Part shown: positions 1 to 10,060 of the stretch, piece by piece
Position numbering within the stretch: position 1 is the stretch's first letter
Layout: every line of letters starts with the position of its first letter
Assembly (NCBI GenBank): GCA_947683625.1
Contig: CANTUR010000193.1
Coordinates: 3,348,001 to 3,412,000 of the forward strand
Direction: 5' to 3'
Origin: Mallotus nudiflorus
Taxonomy: Eukaryota; Streptophyta; Magnoliopsida; Malpighiales; Euphorbiaceae
DNA length: 64,000 nucleotides
Position numbers and translations under genes: made by a program
The notes under the pieces: model-generated
What the model was told of the DNA's origin: nothing
The model's database searches: none
The model's input: only the letters and a program-made list of their open reading frames with translations

Positions 1-460
1 TTCCACCTACATTAGCCATTGTACTTGACTCTTCTCAAGAATGCCTATGATTCTCTTTCTCAAACCTAGTAGGCTATGATCTATATAAAAGTGGTTTCTT
101 CCTTGATCTCTAGGTATTATGCATACACTAAAATCAACTCTATAAAACAAAAGAAATAAAAACTTAAAACAAAAATATAAATAATTGGTGCCTTAATCCA
201 ACATAAATTAGAGCAATTATGATGTTATCAAAATCCTTACCAACTATGCCAAAAACTTATTTGTACAAACTATAAGTGCACAGTATCAATAAGTAGCATA
301 AAAATATCATCCCATAGAGATTTTGATCCAATCACCTATTTACTAACCTCTTATTGTCTAAAGCTAAAGATATTTGTATGTATAGTTAATATAAAATGTG
401 AATTCAAGAAATCTATTTCAAAAACACAAAATTAATAAACAAATTATATTTATGAAAATT
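1..460. other. Non-coding flank, left of gypsy element
   Basis: No open frame of note. This stretch and 5879 onward are the two halves of the sequence interrupted by the gypsy element at 466-5873. It is AT-rich and probably an old repeat, because the continuation on the far side (6.96-7.2 kb) shares sequence with an insertion at 48.2 kb. I cannot classify it. Confidence 0.5.
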
Positions 461-465
461 GTTAG
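461..465. repeat. Target site duplication GTTAG, left copy
   Basis: GTTAG directly abuts the TG of the left LTR. The identical GTTAG follows the CA of the right LTR at 5874-5878. A 5-bp direct duplication is the usual integrase signature of LTR elements, and it fixes the element ends. Confidence 0.9.
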
Positions 466-941
466 TGATGTAGCAGAAGGGCGGATAATAACAATTGAAT
501 ATTGTTGAATCACGCATGACTACTAATAATCAATCTTCTATAGCGACTTAGGCTATAGGCATCAAAATTTTAGGAAATTTTGGAAAACAAAAGAAGAATT
601 TGAATTATCATAAAAGTTGATGTCCAACAATAATAAGGAAAGCTTAAATAATAAATCCTCAAACAACCCTAAACAAAATAGGAAAAATAAAACCCTAAAA
701 ATAGGAAATCATAAAATTGCCCATTTAAGGGCCTAAACGATAGAATTTGGATGAAAAGCGATGAATCTCACAAGCAAAGTTAGTGAATTCAAACTATTGG
801 CCCATTTCCATATGAAATAGGCTTTTGAATCGCCTAAATCCGATACTTGGAACTTGCCTAAAATTACAAAATTGCCACAATCATAATTTTTCAAATTTTT
901 GCATAAATTAGAGGGCTTGTTCCTCTATGCTACCTACATCA
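466..941 (-). repeat. 3' LTR of gypsy element
   Basis: 476 bp beginning TGATGTAGC and ending CATCA on the plus strand. It aligns along its whole length with 5399-5873, with scattered substitutions. It lies next to the polypurine tract, which makes it the 3' LTR of a minus-strand element. Confidence 0.93.
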
Positions 942-952
942 TTCTCCCCAGG
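942..952 (-). other. Polypurine tract
   Basis: On the minus strand this reads CCTGGGGAGAA and directly abuts the 3' LTR. This is where the plus-strand DNA primer is expected during reverse transcription. Confidence 0.8.
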
Positions 953-954
953 GT

Positions 955-2140
955 GGGCACAATAAACCCTGAAATCTGACTCGTCTGATGAATCACCTAT
1001 AAAAGGAATCAAGTGCTTGACATTGAACACATCCGTAGTCTGAACATGGCTAGGTAACTTCAATCTGTAGGCATTAGGATTAATCTTCTAGATGATCTCC
1101 ACTAACCCGATCTTCTTGGCAGATAACTTATTGTATTCGCCTATAGGAAATCTTTCTTTGGTAAAAAAAGCCCACACAAAATCTCCCACATCAAACTCGA
1201 CATGTCACCTCTTCTTGTCAACAGCCTGCTTATTCTTGAAGGTAGCCTACACCAGGTTATCATGGACAAACTAATAAACTTCCTATAACCTATTAACAAA
1301 ACTTGTTACCCTACCATCTAGTCTTGTCTTTACTGGAAGAGGAATTAAATCCAGGGGTCCCCTAGGCATAACTGAATACATAACTACAAAAGGGTTGAAT
1401 CCAGTACTCCTATTAACTGCATGATTATAGGTGAACTCTGCCTGACACAGCTTCTAATCCTAACTCTTTAGATGTTCACCCACTAAGCATCTTAGTAAGT
1501 TACCCAAAGATCGATTCACCACCTCTGTTTTTTTATATGTTTATGGATGATAGGCATTACTAAAATTCAAATGCGTATTCACCATCTTCCACAAACTACG
1601 CCAAAATGACTAAGGAACCTGGTATCTCTATCCGAAACGATAGACATAGGCAAACCATGTAGCCTATATATTTCCTTAATGAATAATTGAGCTACATGAA
1701 CAACATTTGTTATTTTCTTACATGGTATAAAATGCACCATCTTTGAGAATTGATCAACTCTATAAAGATAGAATCATTACCTCGTTATGTGCATGGTAAT
1801 CCTAGCAAAAAATCCATGCTGAGTTCCACCCAAGGCTATGAAGGAACTGGTAGAGGCATGTAAAGACCTGCGTTAGATGCTGCTCCCTTAGAAATTTGAT
1901 AAATTCGACACCTCCCCACTAACCTCTCAACTTCTTTACGAATGGTAGGCCAAAAATAATGAGCCTTAACTAATTGCACAGTTCTGTCTCGATGTACATG
2001 TCCCTCACCAGGCAATTCTTGAAGAATCTTCAAACACAAGCTACAATCTGGGATACAAAGCTGATTGCCCTTAAATAAAAATCCATTATGCACTAGAAAA
2101 TATGTTTGCTCGCCTATTTTAATCTTATCCAAACTAACAA
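955..2140 (-). pseudogene. Gypsy integrase region (decayed)
   Basis: An open segment (1836-2132) contains the integrase zinc-binding region: H-V-H-R-D, then HYFWPTIRKEVERLV and C-R-I-Y, ending in GLYMPLPVPS, the usual lead-in to the catalytic core. Downstream the core reads WVELSMDFLLGLP, then VDQFSKMVHFIP after a frameshift near 1765, then SDRDTRFLS. The C-terminal part includes KERFPIGEYNKLSAKKIG and DVFNVKHLIPF, typical of plant gypsy polyproteins. It ends at the polypurine tract. Integrase would join element cDNA to the host chromosome. This copy is dead through stops and the frameshift. Confidence 0.85.
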
Positions 2141-2199
2141 AAAAGTATGGATCAGTCTCAAATAATTTTGCAAAGGATTCAAAACCTGGTACCTAAATG

Positions 2200-2580
2200 G
2201 ACATTTAGGTTAATAATGTCTTTCGTCTTTTCAATGCATCTACCACCTTGTTGGTAATCCCTGACTTATCTCTCACAATAAAAGTGAATTTCTGAAGGTA
2301 AGCCACCTAACTCGCATGCCTAGTAGAAACTTTTTCTTGTCGATGCAAGTGCTTCAAGGCCTCATGATTTGTATACAGAATAAATTCTTTCTAAAAAAAA
2401 TAATGACGTCAATGCTTAATAGCTTGCACAACAGCATAGAACTCGACATTATAAGTACTATAGCACATTCTAGCCCCTGTTAACTTCTCACTGAAATATG
2501 TTATCAGCCTATTGTTTTGGCTTAAAATAGCCCCAATTCCCACCTTCGAAGCATCTGAATGTAGGTCAAAAGGTTAATTA
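2200..2580 (-). pseudogene. Gypsy RNase H region (decayed)
   Basis: Reading the minus strand gives the plant gypsy RNase H pattern: SD at the start, then YFSEKLTGARMCYSTYNVEFYAVVQA, followed by HEALKHLHRQEKVSTRHASW and VVDALKRR. The known family role is removal of the RNA template during reverse transcription. In-frame stops interrupt it, including within the KHWRHYF segment. Confidence 0.8.
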
Positions 2581-3470
2581 AAATCAGGCAACACTAAGAT
2601 AAGGGTTGTGGTAAGGCGTATTTTAATTAACTCAAATGCCTTAGTTACATCATTAGTCCATACAAACTTCCTAGCCTGCCTCATGTAATCAGTGATAGGC
2701 ACCATAATACTGCTAAAATGCGTAATAAAATGCCTATAAAATGAAGCCAATCCATGGAAACTTCTCACCTCAATTATGGGGGTAAGTGTTGGCCAATGTT
2801 TCACAGCCTCAACCTTTGTTTCGTCCACCTATAACCCCTTTCCAGAAATAACATAGCCAAGAAATAGCACCTTAGAAATGAAAAATGCACACTCTTTAAC
2901 TGCATCATAGAACTTCTCTCTATGCAGCATAGTGAGGACCCCTCGTAGTTGCTATAAATGCTCATCCGGATTAGCACTATAAATCAAAATATCATAAAAA
3001 TACACAATAACATATTTGCCAATGAAAGGCCTCAAAAGCTTATTCATAACACATATAAAAGTGCTTGGTACATTTGACAGCCCAAACGGCATCACTAACC
3101 ACTCATATAACCCTTTTCTTGTCTTGAAGGCTATTTTCCATTCATTGCCAGCTCGAATCCAAATTTGATAATAGCCACTCTTCAAATCTAGTTTATTGAA
3201 AATCATGACCACACTAAGTTGATTAAGTAAGTCATTCAGTCTAGGAATAGAAAAATGATACCTAACAGTTATTTTATTGATGGCCCAACTATCTACGCAC
3301 ATTCGCCAAGAACCATCCTTCTTTGGTGTTAGAAGGGCCGGAACAACACAAGGACTCAAGCTCTCATGAATGTATCCTAAGGCCAGCAACTCTTTTACTT
3401 GCCTCCTCAGTTCTTCATGCTCATTGGGACTCATCCGGCAGTGTGGTCGATTTGGCAAAGCTACCCTTAG
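2574..3470 (-). pseudogene. Gypsy reverse transcriptase (decayed)
   Basis: Two open segments (2952-3458 and 2574-2828) carry the RT palm and thumb. Visible are MPNRPHCRMSPNEHEEL, KKDGSWRMCVDSWAINKITVRY, FNKLDLKSGYYQI and MPFGLSNVPSTF. The catalytic box reads VYFYDILIYS where VYFDDILIYS is expected, so the first aspartate is replaced by tyrosine. The following segment, with RSFHGLASFYRHFI, is the connection region. Both pieces are in the same frame as gag. The copy is catalytically dead. Confidence 0.92.
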
Positions 3471-3679
3471 TTCAAAGTCAATCTAATGTTGGATGTCTCG
3501 CATGGGAGGTAACCCTTTAAGTAGTTCCTTTGGAAACAAGCCACTGAACTCTTCCAAAAGTGGTAAAACTACATTAGGAACCATCATCTCTTGGTCTAAC
3601 ATCTTCCCGAATACGACATAAATAATTTCAGATTACTGCACTACCTTGTCAAATTGGGACAGGGTTAATAAATTAACAC

Positions 3680-4095
3680 AGCCCTTGTTTTCACCCTGCA
3701 CTGTTTTAGACTTTTCAAAATCCTTCTTAGGGACTAGTGTTATTTTTGTTCCCTCAAACATAAAGTTGTAGGTGTTAGCCTTCCCATCATGAATCACACC
3801 TCTATCAAACTACAACGGTCACCCTAACAACAGATGACATGCATCCATGGCTATCACATCACACCAAACGTCATCCTTATATTTTGTCCAGATAGAAAAG
3901 GACACTAAGGCATGTTTTAAAACTGTTACCTTGCCCCCTTTTTTTAACCATGCCAATTTGTATGGCTTAGGATGCTTGACAATCATAATTCTTAATTTTT
4001 AAACCACTTATACTAAGATTATATTCTCACAACTACCCCCATCAATCACAAACCTGCAAACTTTCTCTTTAGTAGTGCAGGTAGAATGGAAGATA
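3680..4095 (-). pseudogene. Gypsy aspartic protease region
   Basis: Downstream of gag, the minus strand reads FVIDGGSCENI, the DGGSC form of the protease active site found in many plant gypsy elements. It continues HPKPYKLAWL, CDVIAMDACHLLLG and HDGKANTYNFMFEG, the familiar linker to RT. At least two stops break the frame. Protease would have cut the Gag-Pol polyprotein. Confidence 0.75.
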
Positions 4096-4100
4096 TTATT

Positions 4101-5366
4101 TCATAGCCACTCCTCATCAACAGCTCTTGGCGTTAGGCAAGATCTTTGCATAATCAATGTTGTGCCTACATCTCCAACCACGATCTCCTTATCTGTAGCA
4201 TCTACATCAAATATTGGGTCTCCTATCAAGTTTACAACCTCTTCTTCATTATAGTGCTCATCTAGATCAACAAACATGGTTCTTTTCCCCCTGTTTCTAC
4301 ACTCAGCCTGCCTGTGCCCTATCTCACCACATGAAAAACATTTGATACCATTTGGCCTTGGTGCAGTTGCTAGTCTATTGGCAGCCCCAATGGTCCCTCC
4401 ACCACTTGGATGACTCATGCCAACTCCTCCTCCCGTGTTTCCTTGCCTAATATTCTGCATAAAACCACCTAGATGCCTCCTCTCGATTTGCAAGGCCTGT
4501 TGGTGTGCTGTAGAAATAGACATAGGATCAAACATGTTCATTGTCTCCTTAATTTGTTCCTTTAGGCCCCCAATATACCTTACCACCAATTGGTCCTCTG
4601 TCTCATGCATCTCATTCCGAGCGATCAATTGATAAAATTCAGTTGTATAATCATCAACTAAATGGGTCCCTTGCCTTAGATTCTGTAACCTTTGATACAG
4701 TAAACACTAATAATTATAAGGCAGGAATGTAGCACATAATTTTTTCTTTATTTTCTCCCAAGTCATAATTTTAGAATTCCCCAATCTGACTCAAGTCTGT
4801 TTAGTTTGCTGCCACCAAGCCATTGCTCTATCTCGGAACCTCGTAGACACTAATGGTACTTGGTGATTTTCTGGCACCCCTTTAAAGTCCATTACCTCTT
4901 CTACTATAGCCACTTAATCAAGGAATTCTTTGAGTTGTAAAGTACCACGGAATTCATATATTTCAGTTTGTATACCTACTTCCCATCATCGCCTGTCATC
5001 AACCTATACGTGTTGTCGCTGATGTCTATGGGGATTCTCATAATACCCATCACCATTGTCATCATTTCTTTCAGTAAAAGGGTTCCTTCGGTCATCAACA
5101 TTAGGGTTCTGTCTCAGATCCTAATTCGGTTGCTCTCGCTGCTCCCTATTTTGATTGACTAACAACAACTCCTCCATCCTCATTATGAGTTATTCCAGGA
5201 GGGTGTCAATCCATTGATTCATCTGCTCCATTTATTGCTCTATATAATGTAAATCATCACGCTCATAAACCTCTTATACACATTGTATACAATGTAAATC
5301 ATCACGCTCATAAACCTCTTCTACACATTGTAGTTGTGGTTACTGTTGTTGTCCTCTGCAAGACAT
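4101..5366 (-). pseudogene. Gypsy gag (decayed, frame retained)
   Basis: The ATG at 5366 opens MSCRGQQQ. The same frame runs without a net shift to 4101 and beyond but has about ten stop codons. It contains the retrotransposon gag core (ELYEFRG-like start, RFRDRAMAWWQQTKQT, LPYNY, LRQGTHLVDDYTTEFYQL). The last 175 codons are open and include a CCHC zinc knuckle, CFSCGEIGHRQAEC. Gag would form the particle and bind RNA. Nearly all stops stand where related proteins have Gln or Arg. Confidence 0.88.
5246..5335 (-). repeat. 45-bp in-frame tandem duplication in gag
   Basis: Two copies start at 5246 and 5291. Each encodes VYERDDLHxI in the gag frame near the N-terminus. The 45-bp period (15 codons) keeps the frame. 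The copies are nearly identical, so the duplication is younger than most of the decay or was present in the active parent. Confidence 0.8.
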
Positions 5367-5382
5367 CTTGTCTAAGGAGCAC

Positions 5383-5394
5383 AACTCTGTTACC
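5383..5394 (-). other. Primer binding site (initiator tRNA-Met type)
   Basis: The minus strand reads TGGTAACAGAGT just inside the 5' LTR, close to the TGGTATCAGAGC complementary to the 3' end of plant initiator tRNA-Met. Confidence 0.75.
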
Positions 5395-5398
5395 AAAC

Positions 5399-5873
5399 TG
5401 AAGTAGCGGAAGGGTAGATAATAATAATCGAATATTTTTAAATCACACACGACTACCAATAATCAATTTTCTATAGCGACTTAGGCTATAGGCATTAAAA
5501 TTTTAGGAAATTTTAAAAAATAAAAGAAGAATTTGAATTATCGTAAAAACTGCCATCCAACAATAACAAAGAAAGCTTAAATAGTAAATCCTCAAACAAC
5601 CCTAAACAAAATAGGAAAAATAAAACCTAAAAATAAGAAATCACAAAATTGCCCGTTTAAAGGCCTAAATGATAGAATTTGGTCGAAAAGTGATGAATCG
5701 CACTAGCAAAGCTAGTGATTTCGAACCGTTGGCCCATTTTCACATGAAATGTGCTTTTGAATCATCCAAATTCAATACTTAGAACTTGCCCAAAATTACC
5801 AAACTGCCACTATCATAATTTGTCAAATTTTTGCATGAATTAAAGGGCTTGTTCCTTTATACTGCCTATATCA
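5399..5873 (-). repeat. 5' LTR of gypsy element
   Basis: 475 bp, TGAAGTAGC to ATATCA on the plus strand. It pairs with the LTR at 466-941 and abuts the primer binding site, so it is the 5' LTR of the minus-strand element. Confidence 0.93.
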
Positions 5874-5878
5874 GTTAG
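5874..5878. repeat. Target site duplication GTTAG, right copy
   Basis: Identical to 461-465; marks the right end of the gypsy element. Confidence 0.9.
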
Positions 5879-7330
5879 GAATTAAATCACCTTACAATCT
5901 CTAAACTACCAAAGTTTACTACTCAATTAGCAATGCATATTCTGAGTTTTCCTAAAGCATTAATCAATCTCTCTCGAGCATCAATTAATTTAAATTCATA
6001 ATTATTAATCAAGGAAATAAAGACCCAACTCTTATTATAATTGAAACTCCTAAACATCAAAATCATGAATTATGAAGTACAACTCAAGGGGAATTTACTC
6101 AAATCAATTTATCTCTAATTTTAAGTTAAGTTAAACTTGTGTTTATAGGTCTATTAAAATTACCATCTCTCAATGCATAATTGTAATTAAAATTATGTTA
6201 TTGGTGGCCAAGCAATACTAAACATTGATAACAATAAACATAATATGCAAAAACTAATAAATATATTAAATAAGAAGCCTATATCATGTTCGAATTATTA
6301 ATCCTTAACAAAGAAAAATTTATCTTAACATAATGTTATTAATCCCCAAATATTCACAAGAAAAACCCATAATAAAAAGTATAAGAAAGAGAAGAAGGAG
6401 AAGAGAATAGTTATGATTAATCTTGAATCTTCACTTTCTTTTTGTTTATTTGATCTTCTAGGGTTTTTTTAGCTGTTTTCTCCCTTGGAATTCTCCTTTT
6501 CCCTCTAAAAAGAACTTCTCCTTATATATTTTTCTCCAAAAAACCCTAAAAAGAACTATCCAAAATTAGCAGCTCCAGGGCACATAGTTGTGTCATGTTC
6601 TTCACTAAAAAATTTACCTCTCTGACATGGCTATGTCACCCAAGTGACTGTGTCTTTCTTCTTCTTTACAAACTTAAAAATCAATAATCCAAGCATAGTT
6701 GTGTCTATGAAATGACACAACCATTTGATTCGTCTATCCTTCAATCTTTGATCCGTTGAATCAGGTGCGGTTGTGCACTTAAGGTGCACAACCATGTATA
6801 GGCCTTGGTTTTCAAACATTATTGTGTTAAGTAGTTCATGTTCCAATTTTGACTTGTAACCTGATTTCTGCACTAATAGAGAAATAATTAGGGCTTCGTC
6901 TCTCCATGAAATGTGTAGCTACAAAAGTCAACTTTCTAAAACATCTTGAATCATCTTTATAGGATCTCTTTAACTCAAGATATCACTGAAATATTGAGAG
7001 CTATGCATCCTAAAATTAAAGTTGTATATGCTGATTTTGTCTTAAAATTTTCAAACTCAAACGAACTCAGATTTTGACATGTAAGCTCAATTTGATGTCT
7101 ACTTAAAATTTATAGAAGACAACTTTCTCATTCTGAAACCTTAAAGATGTCATAATCTTCACCAAATCTCAGAGGTTGAATTAGCCCAACTCTGAAATTG
7201 CTCTTTAAGCTCCATTCTACTCCTAATTCACAAAAATCAACTAATAAGCTCATACTTTCATAAAATAAATACTTAAATTAAATATAAATGAGTTAAAAAT
7301 ATGCAATATTTGATTCTCATCAATGTACCT
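5879..7330. repeat. Unclassified non-coding repeat-like DNA
   Basis: No convincing gene. An 80-codon open frame at 6631-6873 (minus) matches nothing I recognise. The subsegment 6960-7200 is clearly related to 48240-48482: both carry CTCAAGATATCACT, then GAACTCAGATTTTGAC, GTAAGCTCAATTT, and a line ending TTAGAGGTTGAATTAG or close to it. This stretch is therefore probably part of a dispersed non-coding repeat family. Confidence 0.6.
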
Positions 7331-8827
7331 TGTAAATGTTCAATAATAAAAAAAAAGAATAAAATTTTGTTCTTTAATTCCTAATTGCTATCAGTAAATA
7401 ATTAAAATAGTTTGAGAAGTTAATTAATACAAATTTTTGTTGAAGATAATTAATACAAATTTTTGTTGAAGATGTAAATGAAAAATTAGTTTATGTTCAA
7501 GATAGATAAGGTTATTTATCCTAATGTAGAATATAAAATCGAAAAATATAGTTTAACAAGAAAAAGTAGTTACTGAAGCAGTTGTCTTGAAAAATTAAAA
7601 TATTATAATTAAAATCCTTAAATATTAAAAGTAAATATTGGCCTATATTAGAGGTTCGAAAAATATTTTTAAGAAAATTTTTTGTTACTAAATGCTTTTT
7701 TTAGATTAAATTTGTCTTTTTCTCAAAATAAACGTACAAGGCAACATAAAATTTATATATCAAATTTTAATTACAAATATAGTTAATGATTATTATTTAT
7801 GTACAATTAAATTTTATTATTTATTTTCTTTCAAATTCACACTTGTTTTTGTATATTATATGTTGGTATTGTGTCTGTATTTCTATATTCAGGTCTATGC
7901 GTTTTCACTGAAAGCTCACAACATTAGGGAAAAAAAGTATTGCTTGCCATATTTTCCAACTTAATTATGAGAGTGTAATGATAAAAGCATCAAATTGATT
8001 TGGCGAAGTTGTGAACTTATATCCTCCTTTGACTCACAGAAAAAGTCTGAGAATATAATAATAATATTAATGACGCATACATTTGTGAATGAATTAATCT
8101 TCAGGTTGAAATTTTCTTGTATTTATATAAGCTTGAATTATAACCATCATAATTAACAACGGTGAAAATTATCTATTAGGAAGCTGTGTTCATTTAAAAG
8201 ATGTTTTAAATTTGAGTCAAAATATATATAGTCATATTAATTAATTTTTAATTTTTTTATATTTTTTATAATTCTTTTCAAATTAAAATTAATTGGCTGA
8301 TGGTTTAAATAAAAAAATTAAAAACATCATACTGTAACTCTGGTTTGCGTATTAAGTGAAAAATTGAAATTCAGCTAAGAAGAAAAAGATATTAATAACG
8401 CAAATAAAGATTCATAATTTATGTAAAAGACCATTTTAAATGATTCTCAAAGTAGCAACTTTGGCTTTTGGCGTTGTATTTATGCTTTAATTACGAAAAT
8501 CATATTCATTTGTATCATTATCAGGATTCAAAGAGCTAAGCGAATATTTGTCAAATTCATGTATAATACCATGAACACGACAACAATAATTAAATAAGCT
8601 GGCAATTATATATAAGAAATTATACACAAACACCCTTTTGGATAAGCCGATGAAACGAGAGATTTCCTGAGCACTTCATACACTGATAGGAGTTTCTGTT
8701 AAGTCTTCATTAATAAAAAAAACAGACGAAGAACAAAAATAAAAATAGAAAACGATAACAGAATTTAGCGAATGATCATATACAGATAGGTAAATGAGAA
8801 GGATGACAAAATTAATATCACCTCCTA
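7331..8827. other. AT-rich intergenic DNA
   Basis: No gene, RNA or terminal repeat recognised. It has a short local duplication near 7431-7470 (GTTGAAGATAATTAATACAAATTTTT occurs partly twice). It is probably the 3' flank of the zinc-finger gene. Confidence 0.5.

Positions 8828-8875
<48 letters not shown>
8828..8875. repeat. Compound (TG)n(TA)n microsatellite
   Basis: About 15 bp of TG repeats run directly into about 32 bp of AT repeats, roughly 100 bp downstream of the zinc-finger stop codon. Confidence 0.97.
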
Positions 8876-8882
<7 letters not shown>

Positions 8883-8969
8883 TTTTTTAAAATTAAAATA
8901 TATTGCATATAAAAATCATTCAAGAGCAAAAATTAGAAGGAAAAAAATTTAAATTAATACAAGTGCAAT

Positions 8970-9482
8970 TCAAAGTCTTAAAGATAAGTCAAGTTGGTTA
9001 TTGAACTCTTCTTGAACATTTTCAGGGCTATATCCCATTGACCAAGAAGAAGAACCATCTCTAGAACTATAATTCATCATCATCTCCGTTCTACCGTAGC
9101 TCATATGATCATCAACAAACCTAGCACCACCATGACCGCGGGAGTCGAATCCTGGTTGATTGCGTCGAGCATGGTTTAGGTCACTCATGCTAGATGATCC
9201 GGATTTTCCTCCATGAGCTTTCACAGCAGAACTAAGCTCTCTGCTTTTCTTAGCCAAGGTTCTTTCTAGCTTATGAGCATTTTGATGCCCACCAAGAGCT
9301 TGAGAGCTATAAAACTTTCTTTGGCAATAATTGCATGAAAATATTCTTAGCTCTGCAGGACTATGAGGTGATGAAGAAGAAGAGGATGATGGCTCAAGTA
9401 CAAGTTCTAGGTTTACTTGATTATTATTGTTATTATTGTTTGGTAAGCTTAGATGTAAAGAAGTATTGGGTTGAAATTCCAT
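8970..9482 (-). CDS. C2H2 zinc-finger repressor, ZFP1/2/3/4-like
   Basis: A 170-aa single-exon protein, MEFQPN to LDLSLRL. It has one C2H2 finger (about residues 48-70: C50, C53, H66, H70) with the plant-specific QALGGH helix at 61-66. The following basic stretch (KLERTLAKKSREL) is typical of the Arabidopsis ZFP1/ZFP2/ZFP3/ZFP4 group. The C-terminal LDLSLRL is an EAR repression motif expected to recruit TOPLESS-type corepressors; LHLSL at 9-13 and LELVL at 25-29 are further LxLxL-like motifs. An Asn run and a Ser run lie in the N-terminus. The expected role is a nuclear repressor in organ development or hormone response; the exact orthologue is uncertain. The ATG is the first in an open frame, and length fits the family. 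Confidence 0.95.
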   Translation of the reverse strand: MEFQPNTSLHLSLPNNNNNNNQVNLELVLEPSSSSSSSPHSPAELRIFSCNYCQRKFYSSQALGGHQNAHKLERTLAKKSRELSSAVKAHGGKSGSSSMSDLNHARRNQPGFDSRGHGGARFVDDHMSYGRTEMMMNYSSRDGSSSWSMGYSPENVQEEFNNQLDLSLRL

Positions 9483-10060
9483 GGTCCCAGATAGTGATAA
9501 TTACAACGAAAGGATTGCTAAGAGAATGTAATTTCAAAGAGAAGAGATGGGCTCTGATTTACCTATAAAGCAAGTGTAGTAATGATAACGACAGAGAGAA
9601 GAGATCGAAAGGAGGCTTATTAGCAAGAAAATTGCGAAAGAAAAAAAAAAAGGGATTAATAGTGTATTGAAGATGGAGGAGAGGAGCTAGAGAAGATCGG
9701 TAGATATAACCAGGGAGGTGCAGAAGGATTGTGTTCGCACTATATGAAGATGAGCAGCCGCTAGACGGTTCACTGTTCCTGCAACTACATACAGTAAAGA
9801 TTAGTGAATAAGGGATGGCACTGTTAGTGTATGTCTCTTTTTGTATAAAGAATGATAGAGAGAAGAGACATGTAGCTACAAAGATCAGTGGGGAATCGAA
9901 GGCCTGTCGCCTCCATTAATGGCAGCAATATAATCCCTTGTCGGTCCATGAAAAAAATTTCCATTTGTATATTTTTCTCTGTATGTACTTAAAACACAAG
10001 GAAGAAACTATAATATAAACTAAGCTAAAAAAAAAAAACTATATATAAGTTAGTGATTAA
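9483..10060 (-). promoter_or_regulatory. Probable 5' leader/promoter of zinc-finger gene
   Basis: Upstream of the minus-strand ATG the coding sense is CT-rich (GA-rich on plus, 9585-9680), common in plant leaders. I could not pick a transcription start. A TATATA run at 10041-10048 is rather far away. The boundary is approximate. Confidence 0.35.

Larger units (their letters stand above)
466..5873 (-). mobile_element. Complete Ty3/gypsy LTR retrotransposon, decayed
   Basis: A 5.4-kb element in minus orientation. In its own sense: 5' LTR (5399-5873), primer binding site, gag-PR-RT-RNase H-integrase, polypurine tract and 3' LTR (466-941), bounded by GTTAG duplications. The domain order RT, RNase H, integrase defines Ty3/gypsy. 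The DGGSC-type protease and the integrase C-terminus resemble plant chromoviruses (CRM/Reina-like), but I see no chromodomain, so the lineage is tentative. Both LTRs still align almost end to end. The coding region has many stop codons and at least one frameshift, so the copy is not autonomous. Confidence 0.95.

Noticed and set aside
6631..6873. 80-aa ORF between the gypsy element and the zinc-finger gene
   Set aside because: No domain; lies in a repeat-like region.
9335..9568. Plus-strand ORF of 77 codons
   Set aside because: Antisense shadow over the zinc-finger gene start.
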